From Streptomyces sp. NBC_00224 (lineage in GTDB: Bacteria > Actinomycetota > Actinomycetes > Streptomycetales > Streptomycetaceae): 64,000 bases of DNA. A model generated the notes under the pieces. It saw only the letters and a program-made list of their open reading frames with translations, was not told where the DNA came from and searched no databases. The stretch is taken from positions 6,301,501-6,365,500 of the forward strand of contig NZ_CP108106.1 in the NCBI RefSeq assembly GCF_041435195.1, written 5' to 3'. Every line of letters starts with the position of its first letter. The first letter of the stretch is position 1. Both the position numbers and the translations under genes were made by a program. This document shows positions 39,472 through 50,328 of this stretch, in pieces.

Positions 39472-42400
39472 ATGTCCCTGAGTGACGAGACTGGTGTATC
39501 GTCCCGACCGGGGGCTGCGCCGCGTGTCTGGCGGCGCGGGGGAGCGAATGTCACAGCGAGGGGGGCGACGGGCGATGCACGGCCAATGGACCAACGATCC
39601 GACGCGGCGGAGCCGCCGACGGCTACCCCGAGGCGCGAGGGCGGGGCTCCCGAGGGACCGCAGCCGGCCCAGGATCCGCAGCCGGGCCCGGACCCGGCCG
39701 CCGGCCCGGGCGGCCCGTCCGCCCTCCCCGACCGCCCGCCCGGCGGCCGCGAGGGCCCACCCGCCGGGCCGGGCGAGCGGCCCCCGGTCGCCCCGCACCC
39801 GTACCGCGTCCGGACCCGGAGGGGCCCGGTGAGCGCCCCGGGAGTGGCACTGCCCCACCGGCCCGTCCCCGGCGGCGGGACGGGCCTGGTGCCCCAGCTC
39901 GTCCTCGCGGTGATCTGCGCGGGGTACGCGACCGGAGCCGCGCTCGGCTGGGGATCCCCGGAAGTCGCCGATGCGATGGGGGACTTCGGACTCAGCGCCG
40001 CGGCCACGGCGGCCTCGGTCTCCTGCTTCCTCTACGCGCGCGGAAGCGCCGGGGAGGCGGAGAGCCGCTTTCGGCCCGCGTGGCTGCTCTTCTCTTTCTC
40101 TTCCGCCATGTTGGCGAGCGGCAACGGAGTCTGGGGGTGGTACCAAGTGGTCCTCGGACACCCGGTCCCCTCACCCTCGCTGGCCGACCTGTTCTTCCTG
40201 CTCTTCGCGCCGCCCGCGATCGTCGGTCTCCTTGTGCTGGCCAAGCGTCCGGTCACCCGGGCGGGCTGGGTCTGCCTGGCCCTCGACTCCTGGCTGATCG
40301 GCGGCTCGCTGCTGACCCTCTCCTGGAGCCTGGCCCTCGCGCACACCGCGCACTTCGAGGGCGAGAGCGTCGCCCGGGCCGCACAGGCGCTGGCGTACCC
40401 GCTGCTCGACATCGCGCTCGTGAGCATGGTGCTCGCACTGCACTTCCGGCGCTCCTCCGCCAACCGGTCGGCGATCAACACGGCCATCGCCGCGCTCGCC
40501 CTGACCGTGCTGTGCGACGCGCTGTACACCTCACCGCTGCTGCGCGAGCACTACCGCTCCGGCCAGTTCCTGGACGCGGGCTGGTTCGCCGCGTCGCTGC
40601 TGCTCGCCTACGCGCCGTGGGGCGCCCGCAAGCTCGCCCCGGGCCTGGGGTTCGCGCCGCCACCGCCGCCCCGGCGGCCCGGCGCGCTCCCGGCCGGCCG
40701 GCCGATCGCGGGCTCGCTGGGGGCGCTCACGCCGTACCTCGCGGCCACGGTGTGCACCCTGGGGATCCTCTACAACGTCATCGAAGGCCGCCGGGTCGAC
40801 CGGGTGGTGGTCTTCACCGGGTGCACGGTGGTGCTCGCGCTCGTGGTGCGCCAGGGGATCATGCTCGTCGACAACATCGCGCTGACCCATGAACTGGCCC
40901 AGAAGGAGAACCACTTCCGCTCCCTGGTGCAGGGCTCCAGCGACGTCATCATGATCGCCGCGCCCACCGGGGTACTGCGCTATGTCAGCCCCGCCGCCGC
41001 GGGCGTCTACGGACGGGACGCGGAGGACCTGGTCGGCTCCGAGCTGGCCTCCCTCATCCACCCCGAGGACCTGGGCCGGGTCGTGCACGAGGTGCGGCGC
41101 TTCCTCGCCGCGCCCCCGCTGGACGAGCCCGCGGGCCGGATCGAGTGCCGCTTCAGGTCGGGCACCGGCGAGTGGCTGAACGTGGAGTCGACCATCAACC
41201 GCCACCAGGGCGGCCTCATCCTCAACAGCCGGGACGTCACCGAACGGGTGCGCCTGCAGGCCCAGTTGCAGCACAACGCCGAGCACGACCCGCTCACCGA
41301 CCTGCCCAACCGCGCCCTGTTCACCGAGCGCGTCCGCCAGGCGCTGACCGGCCGCCGCGCCTCCGACCCCGGCACGGCGGTGCTCTTCATCGACCTCGAC
41401 GGCTTCAAGCAGGTCAACGACACCATCGGCCACCAGGCCGGCGACGAGCTGCTGATCCAGGCGGCCCGCCGCCTCCAGGACTCGGTGCGTGCCGGTGACA
41501 CCGCGGCCCGTCTCGGCGGCGACGAGTTCGCCGCGCTGATCCTCGGCGACGGCGGCCGCGACCGGGCGGCCCGCCAGCGCCAGGTGTACGAGATCGCCGA
41601 CCGCCTGCGCCTGACGCTCTCGCAGCCGTACCAGATCGACGGCAACGAGGTACGGGTCGCCGCCTCCATCGGCGTCGCCTTCGCCGAGAGCGACGTCAGC
41701 GCCCGCGAGCTGATGCGCAACGCCGACCTCGCGATGTACCGGGCCAAGTCCGGTGGCAAGAACCGCGTCGAGATGTACGCGCCGCAGATGCAGGCCGAGG
41801 TCGTCCGCAAGACCGAGCTGGCCGCCCGGCTGCGCACCGCGCTGCACGAGGGCGAGTTCGCGCTGCTGCACCAGCCGGTGGTCAACCTCACCACCGGGCG
41901 GGTGGCCGCCGTGGCCGCGCAGGCGCGCTGGAGATCCGCCCAGGGGATCCTGTTCACCCCGGCCGAATTCCTGCGGGTCGCCGACGACAGCGAGCGCACC
42001 GCGGAGCTGGGCCGCTGGCTCCTCGAAGAGGCCGTCGAGCAAGCCGCCGAGCGCGGCCGGGCCGGGCACGACACCCCGGTCGCGGTCCGCCTCCCGGCCC
42101 GTCGGCTGCTCGACAAGTCGATGCCGCTGGGCTCCGTGGAAGCCCTGCTGACCAGGCACGGGCTGCCGTCGGGCGCCCTGGTGATCGAACTGGCCGACAG
42201 CGACCCCAGGATCTCCTTCGACGAGCTGGAGCGACGTCTGGTGGCCCTGCGCCGGCTCGGTGTGCGGATCGCCCTCGACGGCTTCGGCAGCGGGTACGCG
42301 GCGATCAACGCCCTGCGCCGGCTCCCCATCGACGTACTGAAACTGGACAGGGGACTGGTCGAGGGCGTGGTCGAGTCCGCCCGGCTGCACAAGATCACCA

Positions 42401-42678
42401 GCGGGCTGCTGCGGATCGCCTGCGACCTCGGGATGCAGTCCGTGGCCGACGGCGTGGACGTGCCGGAGCAGGTCCTGGCGCTGCGGGCCATGGGGTGCAC
42501 CCACGGGCAGGGCATGGCCTTCTCCGGGCCGCTGGACGAGTACCGGCTGCGCCGGGCCCTGGTGCGGGGCACCTTCCCGGTGCCGGGCGGGGCCGCGTTG
42601 CCCGTGCTCAGCGGCCGGTCGCTGCCCTCTGTCCGGGTCAATCACTCAAATAGTGAGACACCCGTCCCACCCACTTGA
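39472..42678 (+). CDS. Membrane PAS-GGDEF protein with degenerate EAL domain
   Basis: 1068 aa. Residues 1-135 are Pro/Gly/Arg-rich and disordered; about ten TMs span 140-470; PAS 479-600 (HFRSLVQGSSDVIMIAAPTGVLRYVSPAAAGVYGR); GGDEF 610-770 with intact RLGGDEF (near 683) and a perfect I-site, RAGD five residues before GGDEF. The EAL-like domain (780-1040) has lost its catalytic set: EAL reads AQA, VN reads VR, DDFGTGY reads DGFGSGY and AEGVE reads ADGVD, though LKLDRG remains. It should make rather than degrade c-di-GMP, the EAL part perhaps binding ligand. ATG 39472 follows AGAGGA at 39463-39468 (3-nt gap); GTG 39421 and ATG 39586 are alternatives. Confidence 0.9.
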   Translation: MSLSDETGVSSRPGAAPRVWRRGGANVTARGATGDARPMDQRSDAAEPPTATPRREGGAPEGPQPAQDPQPGPDPAAGPGGPSALPDRPPGGREGPPAGPGERPPVAPHPYRVRTRRGPVSAPGVALPHRPVPGGGTGLVPQLVLAVICAGYATGAALGWGSPEVADAMGDFGLSAAATAASVSCFLYARGSAGEAESRFRPAWLLFSFSSAMLASGNGVWGWYQVVLGHPVPSPSLADLFFLLFAPPAIVGLLVLAKRPVTRAGWVCLALDSWLIGGSLLTLSWSLALAHTAHFEGESVARAAQALAYPLLDIALVSMVLALHFRRSSANRSAINTAIAALALTVLCDALYTSPLLREHYRSGQFLDAGWFAASLLLAYAPWGARKLAPGLGFAPPPPPRRPGALPAGRPIAGSLGALTPYLAATVCTLGILYNVIEGRRVDRVVVFTGCTVVLALVVRQGIMLVDNIALTHELAQKENHFRSLVQGSSDVIMIAAPTGVLRYVSPAAAGVYGRDAEDLVGSELASLIHPEDLGRVVHEVRRFLAAPPLDEPAGRIECRFRSGTGEWLNVESTINRHQGGLILNSRDVTERVRLQAQLQHNAEHDPLTDLPNRALFTERVRQALTGRRASDPGTAVLFIDLDGFKQVNDTIGHQAGDELLIQAARRLQDSVRAGDTAARLGGDEFAALILGDGGRDRAARQRQVYEIADRLRLTLSQPYQIDGNEVRVAASIGVAFAESDVSARELMRNADLAMYRAKSGGKNRVEMYAPQMQAEVVRKTELAARLRTALHEGEFALLHQPVVNLTTGRVAAVAAQARWRSAQGILFTPAEFLRVADDSERTAELGRWLLEEAVEQAAERGRAGHDTPVAVRLPARRLLDKSMPLGSVEALLTRHGLPSGALVIELADSDPRISFDELERRLVALRRLGVRIALDGFGSGYAAINALRRLPIDVLKLDRGLVEGVVESARLHKITSGLLRIACDLGMQSVADGVDVPEQVLALRAMGCTHGQGMAFSGPLDEYRLRRALVRGTFPVPGGAALPVLSGRSLPSVRVNHSNSETPVPPT

Positions 42679-42704
42679 CACTACCGGGGCGCCGGGGGGA
42701 GGGT
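42675..42704 (+). promoter_or_regulatory. Promoter of the ilvB leader
   Basis: A consensus -35 TTGACA at 42675-42680 overlaps the stop of the GGDEF gene. At 18-bp spacing a weak GAGGGT (42699-42704) is the only -10 candidate. The G-run 42694-42703 also provides the ribosome site for the leader peptide 8 nt downstream. Confidence 0.5.
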
Positions 42705-42711
42705 CATTGCC

Positions 42712-42753
42712 ATGCGCACCCGAATTCTCGTACTTGGAAAGCGCGTCGGCTGA
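42712..42753 (+). CDS. ilvB leader peptide MRTRILVLGKRVG
   Basis: 13-codon ORF with a strong purine-rich ribosome site. Codons 5-8 are Ile-Leu-Val-Leu, the three end products controlled by acetohydroxyacid synthase, the hallmark of an attenuation leader peptide. Codons 10-13 encode the strand AGCGCGTCGG (42740-42749), which pairs perfectly over 10 bp with CCGACGCGCT (42789-42798) just before the terminator. Ribosome stalling at the Ile-Leu-Val-Leu codons would mask the first strand. Too short for ordinary gene calling. Confidence 0.8.
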   Translation: MRTRILVLGKRVG

Positions 42754-42798
42754 AGCCGGGCCCCCCACGCGGGCCCAGTGGACCACACCCGACGCGCT

Positions 42799-42832
42799 CC
42801 CCTCGCTTGCCTCACGGCACGAGGGGTTTTTT
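42799..42832 (+). terminator. ilvB attenuator terminator
   Basis: CCCCTCG (42799-42805) pairs with CGAGGGG (42820-42826); inside, TGCC (42808-42811) pairs with GGCA (42816-42819) around TCAC. Six T residues follow at 42827-42832, making this a canonical intrinsic terminator, rare in this genome, placed 75 bp before ilvB and after a leader peptide. Confidence 0.85.
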
Positions 42833-42907
42833 GTTGCACTGGCACCCCTGAAGCACGACAGCGATCTCGACCAAACCCCCGCATAAACCCTCAGCTTCGA
42901 GAAGAGA

Positions 42908-44776
42908 ATGCCGATGACCGAGCAGGCCACCGGGGCCCACCACCCGCAGCCGCGGGCCCGTAACGGCGGACACCACGCCGCCACCGTTGAGCACGTCACG
43001 GGCGCGCAGTCCCTCATCCGCTCTCTTGAGGAAGTCGGGGCCGAGACCGTCTTCGGCATTCCGGGCGGCGCCATCCTCCCGGCGTACGACCCGATGATGG
43101 ACTCCACCCGGGTCCGCCACGTCCTGGTCCGCCACGAGCAGGGCGCCGGTCACGCCGCCACCGGCTACGCGCAGGCCACCGGCAAGGTCGGCGTCTGCAT
43201 GGCGACCTCCGGCCCCGGCGCCACCAACCTGGTCACGCCGATCGCGGACGCCCACATGGACTCCGTCCCGCTGGTCGCGATCACCGGCCAGGTCTCCTCC
43301 AAGGCGATCGGCACCGACGCCTTCCAGGAGGCGGACATCGTCGGCATCACCATGCCGATCACCAAGCACAACTTCCTGGTCACCAAGGCCGAGGACATCC
43401 CGCGCACCATCGCGGAGGCCTTCCACATCGCCTCCACCGGCCGCCCGGGCCCCGTCCTGGTCGACATCGCCAAGGACGCCCTCCAGGCGCGCACCACCTT
43501 CTCCTGGCCGCCGCACCTGGACCTGCCGGGCTACCGCCCGGTGACCAAGCCGCACGCCAAGCAGATCCGCGAGGCCGCCAAGCTGATCGTCCAGGCCAAG
43601 CGCCCGGTCCTGTACGTCGGCGGCGGCGTCCTGAAGGCCGGCGCCACCGCCGAGCTGAAGGTCCTCGCGGAGCTCACCGGAGCGCCCGTCACCACCACCC
43701 TGATGGCGCTCGGCGCCTTCCCCGACAGCCACCCGCTGCACGTGGGAATGCCCGGCATGCACGGTGCGGTCACCGCCGTCACCGCGCTGCAGAAGGCGGA
43801 CCTGCTGGTCGCGCTCGGCACCCGTTTCGACGACCGGGTCACCGGCAAGCTGGACAGCTTCGCCCCGTACGCGAAGATCATCCACGCGGACATCGACCCG
43901 GCCGAGATCGGCAAGAACCGCGAGGTCGACGTGCCGATCGTGGGCGACGCCCGCGAGGTCATCGCCGATCTGGTCCAGGCCGTCCAGGCCGAGCACACCG
44001 AGGGCCACACCGGTGACTACACCGCCTGGTGGAACGATCTGAACCGGTGGCGCGAGACCTACCCGCTCGGCTACGACCAGCCGGACGACGGCACCCTCTC
44101 GCCGCAGCAGGTCATCCAGCGCATCGGCGAGCTCTCCCCGGCCGACACCATCTACGCGGCCGGCGTCGGCCAGCACCAGATGTGGGCCGCCCACTTCATC
44201 AACTACGAGCGCCCCGCCACCTGGCTGAACTCCGGCGGCGCCGGAACGATGGGGTACGCGGTCCCGGCCGCCATGGGCGCCAAGGCCGGTATGCCGGACC
44301 GCCCGGTCTGGGCGATCGACGGCGACGGCTGCTTCCAGATGACCAACCAGGAGCTCACCACCTGTGCGCTCAACAACATCCCGATCAAGGTCGCCATCAT
44401 CAACAACGGCGCCCTCGGGATGGTCCGCCAGTGGCAGACCCTCTTCTACAACCAGCGCTACTCCAACACCGTGCTGCACAGCGGCCCGGAGAACGGCATC
44501 GCCGAAGAGGGCAGGCCCAGCGGCGGCACCCGCGTCCCGGACTTCGTGAAGCTGTCCGAGGCCATGGGCTGCTACGCGATCCGCTGCGAGCGCCCGGAGG
44601 ACCTGGACAAGGCCATCGAAGAGGCCAACTCCATCAACGACCGCCCGGTCGTCATCGACTTCATCGTCCACGAGGACGCCCAGGTGTGGCCGATGGTCGC
44701 CGCCGGCACCTCCAACGACGAGGTCATGGCAGCCCGGGGCGTCCGTCCCGACTTCGGCGACAACGAAGACGACTGA
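42908..44776 (+). CDS. ilvB: Acetohydroxyacid synthase large subunit
   Basis: ThDP enzyme making acetolactate or acetohydroxybutyrate, first common step to valine, leucine and isoleucine; 622 aa. [31 protein letters not shown] is the family start, the ThDP-activating Glu is in [15 protein letters not shown], and the metal/ThDP motif is [32 protein letters not shown]. The N-terminal 25 residues (His/Pro/Arg-rich) are an actinobacterial extension; ATG 42914 is an in-frame alternative start. Expression is probably controlled by the leader and terminator upstream. ilvN follows 23 bp later. Confidence 0.97.
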   Translation: MPMTEQATGAHHPQPRARNGGHHAATVEHVTGAQSLIRSLEEVGAETVFGIPGGAILPAYDPMMDSTRVRHVLVRHEQGAGHAATGYAQATGKVGVCMATSGPGATNLVTPIADAHMDSVPLVAITGQVSSKAIGTDAFQEADIVGITMPITKHNFLVTKAEDIPRTIAEAFHIASTGRPGPVLVDIAKDALQARTTFSWPPHLDLPGYRPVTKPHAKQIREAAKLIVQAKRPVLYVGGGVLKAGATAELKVLAELTGAPVTTTLMALGAFPDSHPLHVGMPGMHGAVTAVTALQKADLLVALGTRFDDRVTGKLDSFAPYAKIIHADIDPAEIGKNREVDVPIVGDAREVIADLVQAVQAEHTEGHTGDYTAWWNDLNRWRETYPLGYDQPDDGTLSPQQVIQRIGELSPADTIYAAGVGQHQMWAAHFINYERPATWLNSGGAGTMGYAVPAAMGAKAGMPDRPVWAIDGDGCFQMTNQELTTCALNNIPIKVAIINNGALGMVRQWQTLFYNQRYSNTVLHSGPENGIAEEGRPSGGTRVPDFVKLSEAMGCYAIRCERPEDLDKAIEEANSINDRPVVIDFIVHEDAQVWPMVAAGTSNDEVMAARGVRPDFGDNEDD

Positions 44777-44799
44777 GAGAGCAGAGAGAGACCGTCACC

Positions 44800-46430
<1,631 letters not shown>

Positions 46431-46440
46431 GCCTTCGGGC

Positions 46441-46473
46441 CGACGGGGCCGGACATCGCGTCCGGCCCCGTCG
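46441..46473 (+). terminator. Terminator of the ilvBNC cluster
   Basis: CGACGGGGCCGGAC (46441-46454) pairs perfectly with GTCCGGCCCCGTCG (46460-46473), loop ATCGC, 10 bp after the ilvC stop. No T-run. Confidence 0.85.
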
Positions 46474-46536
46474 CTGCCATGGACAACCAGTCCAACCCCA
46501 TCGGGTGATCCTTCCTCCACGGCGGAGAACCCCGAC

Positions 46537-46565
46537 TTGAGCACCACTACACTGCTGCTCAATAC
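46537..46565 (+). promoter_or_regulatory. serA promoter with embedded inverted repeat
   Basis: TTGAGC (46537-46542) and CAATAC (46560-46565) are spaced 17 bp as -35 and -10. Superimposed is an inverted repeat, TTGAGCA (46537-46543) and TGCTCAA (46556-46562), 12 bp apart, so a regulator binding it would cover the promoter. A GGCCGTC/GACGGCC hairpin lies downstream in the leader (46623-46638). Confidence 0.5.
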
Positions 46566-46665
46566 ATCGCGTCAGGCCCACAGCGTCGTGCGTCTTCCAC
46601 GCGGCTAAGCGACACCGCCTGCGGCCGTCGGGACGGCCGTCCGCATTGGACTTGTGAGGACTCAC

Positions 46666-48258
46666 GTGAGCTCGAAACCTGTCGTACTCATCGCTGAAGA
46701 GCTGTCGCCCGCCACCGTCGACGCACTCGGTCCGGACTTCGAGATCCGGCACTGCAACGGGGCGGACCGCGCCGAACTGCTGCCCGCCATCGCCGACGTG
46801 GACGCGATCCTGATCCGCTCCGCGACGAAGGTCGACGCCGAGGCCGTCGCGGCCGCGAAGAAGCTGAGGGTGGTCGCCCGCGCGGGCGTCGGCCTCGACA
46901 ACGTGGACGTCTCCGCCGCCACCAAGGCCGGCGTGATGGTCGTCAACGCCCCGACCTCCAACATCGTCACCGCCGCCGAGCTCGCCTGCGGTCTGCTCGT
47001 GGCCACCGCGCGCAACATCCCGCAGGCCAACACCGCGCTGAAGAACGGCGAGTGGAAGCGGAACAAGTACACCGGCGTCGAGCTGAGCGAGAAGACCCTC
47101 GGCGTCGTCGGCCTCGGCCGCATCGGCGTTCTGGTCGCCCAGCGCATGTCGGCCTTCGGCATGAAGATCGTCGCGTACGACCCCTATGTGCAGCCCGCGC
47201 GCGCCGCGCAGATGGGCGTCAAGCTCCTCACCCTCGACGAGCTGCTCCAGGTCGCGGACTTCATCACCGTGCACCTGCCCAAGACCCCGGAGACCCTCGG
47301 CCTCATCGGCGACGAGGCGCTCCACAAGGTCCAGCCGCACGTCCGGATCGTGAACGCGGCGCGCGGCGGCATCGTCGACGAGGCCGCGCTGTACTCGGCG
47401 CTCAAGGAGGGCCGCGTCGCGGGCGCGGGCCTCGACGTGTACGCGAAGGAGCCCTGCACGGACTCCCCGCTCTTCGAGCTCGACCAGGTCGTCTGCACCC
47501 CGCACCTGGGCGCCTCCACCGACGAGGCCCAGGAGAAGGCGGGCATCGCGGTCGCCCGCTCGGTGCGCCTGGCCCTCGCCGGCGAGCTGGTGCCGGACGC
47601 GGTCAACGTCCAGGGCGGCGTCATCGCCGAGGACGTCAAGCCGGGTCTGCCGCTCGCGGAGCGCCTGGGCCGGATCTTCACCGCGCTCGCGGGCGAGGTG
47701 GCGGTCCGCCTCGACGTCGAGGTGTACGGCGAGATCACCCAGCACGATGTGAAGGTGCTCGAACTCAGCGCGCTCAAGGGCGTGTTCGAGGACGTGGTGG
47801 ACGAGACCGTCAGTTACGTGAACGCCCCCCTGTTCGCGCAGGAGCGCGGCGTCGAGGTCCGGCTCACCACCAGCAGCGAGTCCCCGGACCATCGCAACGT
47901 GGTCACCGTGCGCGGCACGCTCTCGGGCGGCGAGGAGGTGGCGGTCTCCGGCACGCTGGCGGGCCCCAAGCACCTCCAGAAGATCGTGGCGATCGGTGAG
48001 TTCGACGTGGACCTGGCGCTCGCCGACCACATGGTCGTCCTGCGCTACGAGGACCGCCCGGGCGTCGTCGGCACGGTCGGCCGGATCCTCGGCGAGGCCG
48101 GGCTGAACATCGCGGGCATGCAGGTCGCTCGCGCGGAGGAGGGCGGCGAGGCGCTCGCGGTCCTGACCGTGGACGACACCGTGCCGCAGCCGGTGCTCAC
48201 CGAGCTCGCGGAGGCGATCGGCGCGGCCTCGGCCCGCTCGGTCAACCTGGTGGACTAG
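46666..48258 (+). CDS. serA: D-3-phosphoglycerate dehydrogenase
   Basis: 530 aa, first step of serine synthesis. NAD motif GLGRIG near residue 147; catalytic Arg in VNAARGGIVDEAAL, Glu in VYAKEPCTDSPL, His in TPHLGASTDEAQEKA. The long form has an ASB domain (about 320-450) and a C-terminal ACT domain (HMVVLRYEDRPGVVGTVGRILGEAGLNIAGMQVAR) that usually senses serine. GTG 46666 is chosen over GTG 46654 because GAGGA (46656-46660) is correctly spaced for it. Upstream is a candidate promoter with an inverted repeat. Confidence 0.97.
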   Translation: MSSKPVVLIAEELSPATVDALGPDFEIRHCNGADRAELLPAIADVDAILIRSATKVDAEAVAAAKKLRVVARAGVGLDNVDVSAATKAGVMVVNAPTSNIVTAAELACGLLVATARNIPQANTALKNGEWKRNKYTGVELSEKTLGVVGLGRIGVLVAQRMSAFGMKIVAYDPYVQPARAAQMGVKLLTLDELLQVADFITVHLPKTPETLGLIGDEALHKVQPHVRIVNAARGGIVDEAALYSALKEGRVAGAGLDVYAKEPCTDSPLFELDQVVCTPHLGASTDEAQEKAGIAVARSVRLALAGELVPDAVNVQGGVIAEDVKPGLPLAERLGRIFTALAGEVAVRLDVEVYGEITQHDVKVLELSALKGVFEDVVDETVSYVNAPLFAQERGVEVRLTTSSESPDHRNVVTVRGTLSGGEEVAVSGTLAGPKHLQKIVAIGEFDVDLALADHMVVLRYEDRPGVVGTVGRILGEAGLNIAGMQVARAEEGGEALAVLTVDDTVPQPVLTELAEAIGAASARSVNLVD

Positions 48259-48305
48259 CCCGACGAGGTCCGTCCCGCTTACTTCAAGCCGCGTACCCGG
48301 CCCAT

Positions 48306-48346
48306 AGACGCTTGTCTTAGACATCCGTCTGTGGGCCGGGTACGCT
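48306..48346 (+). promoter_or_regulatory. TetR promoter with two AGAC-N4-GTCT operators
   Basis: AGACGCTTGTCT (48306-48317) and AGACATCCGTCT (48319-48330) are tandem inverted repeats 13 bp apart. The second overlaps a -35 TAGACA (48318-48323), paired at 17 bp with -10 TACGCT (48341-48346), 7 nt before the ATG (leaderless). A third copy, AGACATATGTCT, is in the pucR/pruB region at 50179-50190. Layout fits autorepression. Confidence 0.7.
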
Positions 48347-48353
48347 GCTGTGC

Positions 48354-48950
48354 ATGGGACACCGTGAGGATCTGCTCGAAGGCGCCAAGCGCTGCCTGCT
48401 GGAGAAGGGCTTCGCGCGCACGACCGCGCGGGACATCGTCAAGGAGTCGGGGACGAATCTGGCGTCCATCGGCTACCACTACGGATCCAAGGACGCGCTG
48501 CTCGCGCAGGCCTACATCGCCCTGGTGGAGGGGGTCTCGGTCGCCTTCGAGGGCCCCGCGCAGGCGACGGCCACCGAGCCCGGCTCCCTGGAGCGCTTCC
48601 AGGAGGTCTGGTCGAACATCATCGCCACCATGGAGCAGCCCGGCTCGATGTGGCACCTCAGCATGGAGATCATCGTCATGGGCGACCAGCTGCCAGGGGT
48701 GCGCGACCATCTGGCGCAGGCTCAGCGCGAGGGCGCGCGCGGCATCATCCCCATGTTCATGGGGGGCGAGGAGGCCGAGGTCGGCGACGACGACGTCGAC
48801 ACGCTCGGCAAGCTCTATATGACGATGATGATGGGGCTCATCGCCCAGTGGACCTTCGACCCGGGGACGGCGTCGAGCGCGGCCGAGCTGACCGAGGGGC
48901 TGCGGCGGCTCATCGCGTCGGCCGGACCCCAGAAGCCGCCACAGGCCTGA
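48354..48950 (+). CDS. TetR/AcrR family regulator
   Basis: 198 aa repressor-type protein. HTH: LEKGFARTTARDIVKESGTNLASIGYHYGSKDALLAQAY (residues 16-54). The C-terminal ligand domain has a Met-rich helix (TLGKLYMTMMMGLIAQW). Its promoter contains two AGAC-N4-GTCT palindromes, and an extended version of the same palindrome lies between the pucR and pruB genes 1.8 kb away, so it may control itself and proline catabolism. Ends 18 bp before the convergent pucR stop. Confidence 0.9.
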   Translation: MGHREDLLEGAKRCLLEKGFARTTARDIVKESGTNLASIGYHYGSKDALLAQAYIALVEGVSVAFEGPAQATATEPGSLERFQEVWSNIIATMEQPGSMWHLSMEIIVMGDQLPGVRDHLAQAQREGARGIIPMFMGGEEAEVGDDDVDTLGKLYMTMMMGLIAQWTFDPGTASSAAELTEGLRRLIASAGPQKPPQA

Positions 48951-48968
48951 CCGGCCCGGGGGCGGCCG

Positions 48969-50153
48969 TCACAGGCGTGACGCCTTCAGCGCCATGTGCA
49001 GCAGCAGCCGGTCCTCGCCCTCGTCGAGGTCCAGGCCGGTGAGCTGCTCGACCCGGGAGAGCCGGTAGTAGAGGGTCTGGCGGTGGATGCCGAGCGCCGC
49101 CGCCGTACGGCCCGCCTGGCCCGCGCAGTCGAGGAACACCTCGGCGGTGCGGGCCAGTTCGGTGTGGGCCGGGGTGAGCAGGGCGCGGACCGCCACGTCG
49201 TGGGGCGCGGTGTCGGGGAGCGCGGTCAGCAGCCGGTACGGGCCGATCGCCGCCCACTGGGCGACCGGGCCGAGCCCCGGTTCGGCCCGGGCCGCCCGGG
49301 CCGCCGAGGCCGCCTCGTGCCAGGAGGCGGGCAGCTCGCCGAGGCCCCGGCGGGGCAGCGCGATCCCGGCGGCGGCGCCCGGCCCCGCCGTGGCGCGCAG
49401 CCGCTCGGCGGCGGTCAGCGCGGGCGCGAGCGCGTCCGGCGAGCGGAGCCGGACGAGCGCGCCGAGCACCTGGACGGGCGGGGCGTCCGATGGCCCGTCG
49501 GTCCCCTCCTCGCCGTGCGCCCCCCACGGCACCGCGCACAGCGCCGCCGTCCCGGGGACGGTCCGTACGGACGGTGTCTCCTGGGGCCAGGGGCTGACGC
49601 AGACCACCGCGTGCAGGCCGTCCGCGTCCGGGCCGAGCGCCGCGCGCAGGGCCGCCGTCGCCATGTCGCGCTGCCAGCCCCGCCCGGCGGTCAGGGCCGC
49701 CCGGAACTCGCGGGAGAGGTCGGTGCCCGCCTGTGCCTCGTCCGCCAGCAGGCCGCCGATGCGGGCGGCCACCTCCATCGCGGCGGTGAGGCGGTCCTCG
49801 GGCGGGCCCGGGTCGGCGTCCAGGAGCCATACGTAACCGAGCACCACGCCACGGTGGCGGACCGGCAGGCAGATGCGGCCCCGGTTGACGCCCGCCTCGG
49901 GGGCGGCCGGGATACGGACCGGGCCGGTCGCGCGGGTGATGCCGAACCCCTCGAACCAGGCGCGGACCGCCGGGGTGGAGCGGCGGGTGAGGATCGAGCG
50001 GGTGCGCACCGGGTCCATGGCCGAGTCGTCCTCGGAGTCGTGCGCGCCGAAGGCGATCAGCCCGAAGTCCCGGTCCTCCAGGGTCGCGGGGGCGCCGAGC
50101 AGCGCCGAGATCTCATCGACCAGGTCCTGGTAGTCGCCCTTCACGCAAGCCAT
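48969..50153 (-). CDS. PucR family regulator, likely activator of proline catabolism (PruC-like)
   Basis: 394 aa. The C-terminal PucR-type HTH_30 is [52 protein letters not shown]; the middle is a GGDEF-like CdaR/GAF-type sensory region ([13 protein letters not shown] and [14 protein letters not shown]). In Mycobacterium the PucR-type PruC sits next to pruAB and activates it; the divergent position upstream of proline dehydrogenase here suggests the same role. ATG 50153 is listed; GTG 50144 ([13 protein letters not shown]) is equally plausible, and a further upstream ATG at 50204 would run through the palindrome. Confidence 0.88.
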   Translation of the reverse strand: MACVKGDYQDLVDEISALLGAPATLEDRDFGLIAFGAHDSEDDSAMDPVRTRSILTRRSTPAVRAWFEGFGITRATGPVRIPAAPEAGVNRGRICLPVRHRGVVLGYVWLLDADPGPPEDRLTAAMEVAARIGGLLADEAQAGTDLSREFRAALTAGRGWQRDMATAALRAALGPDADGLHAVVCVSPWPQETPSVRTVPGTAALCAVPWGAHGEEGTDGPSDAPPVQVLGALVRLRSPDALAPALTAAERLRATAGPGAAAGIALPRRGLGELPASWHEAASAARAARAEPGLGPVAQWAAIGPYRLLTALPDTAPHDVAVRALLTPAHTELARTAEVFLDCAGQAGRTAAALGIHRQTLYYRLSRVEQLTGLDLDEGEDRLLLHMALKASRL

Positions 50154-50176
50154 TCTCGCGCATATCGGCGCCGCCT

Positions 50177-50192
50177 TCAGACATATGTCTGA
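50177..50192. promoter_or_regulatory. Perfect 16-bp palindrome between pucR and pruB
   Basis: TCAGACATATGTCTGA is fully symmetric and contains AGAC-N4-GTCT, matching the two sites at the TetR promoter (48306-48330); AGACATCCGTCTG there and AGACATATGTCTG here differ at two central bases. It lies 24 bp from the pucR ATG and about 140 bp before pruB, where it could control either direction. Confidence 0.7.
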
Positions 50193-50328
50193 GATGCGGG
50201 GCACGGATGCGTGACAGGTGTCGATGGCAGAGGATCGGAAGGATCCTTAGGTTTCACGGTGGTTCTCCGTGCCGTTCCCGGATCGTCGGGTTTCGGCCTT
50301 CTGCTACCCCTTTCCATGGAGGTGCCCC

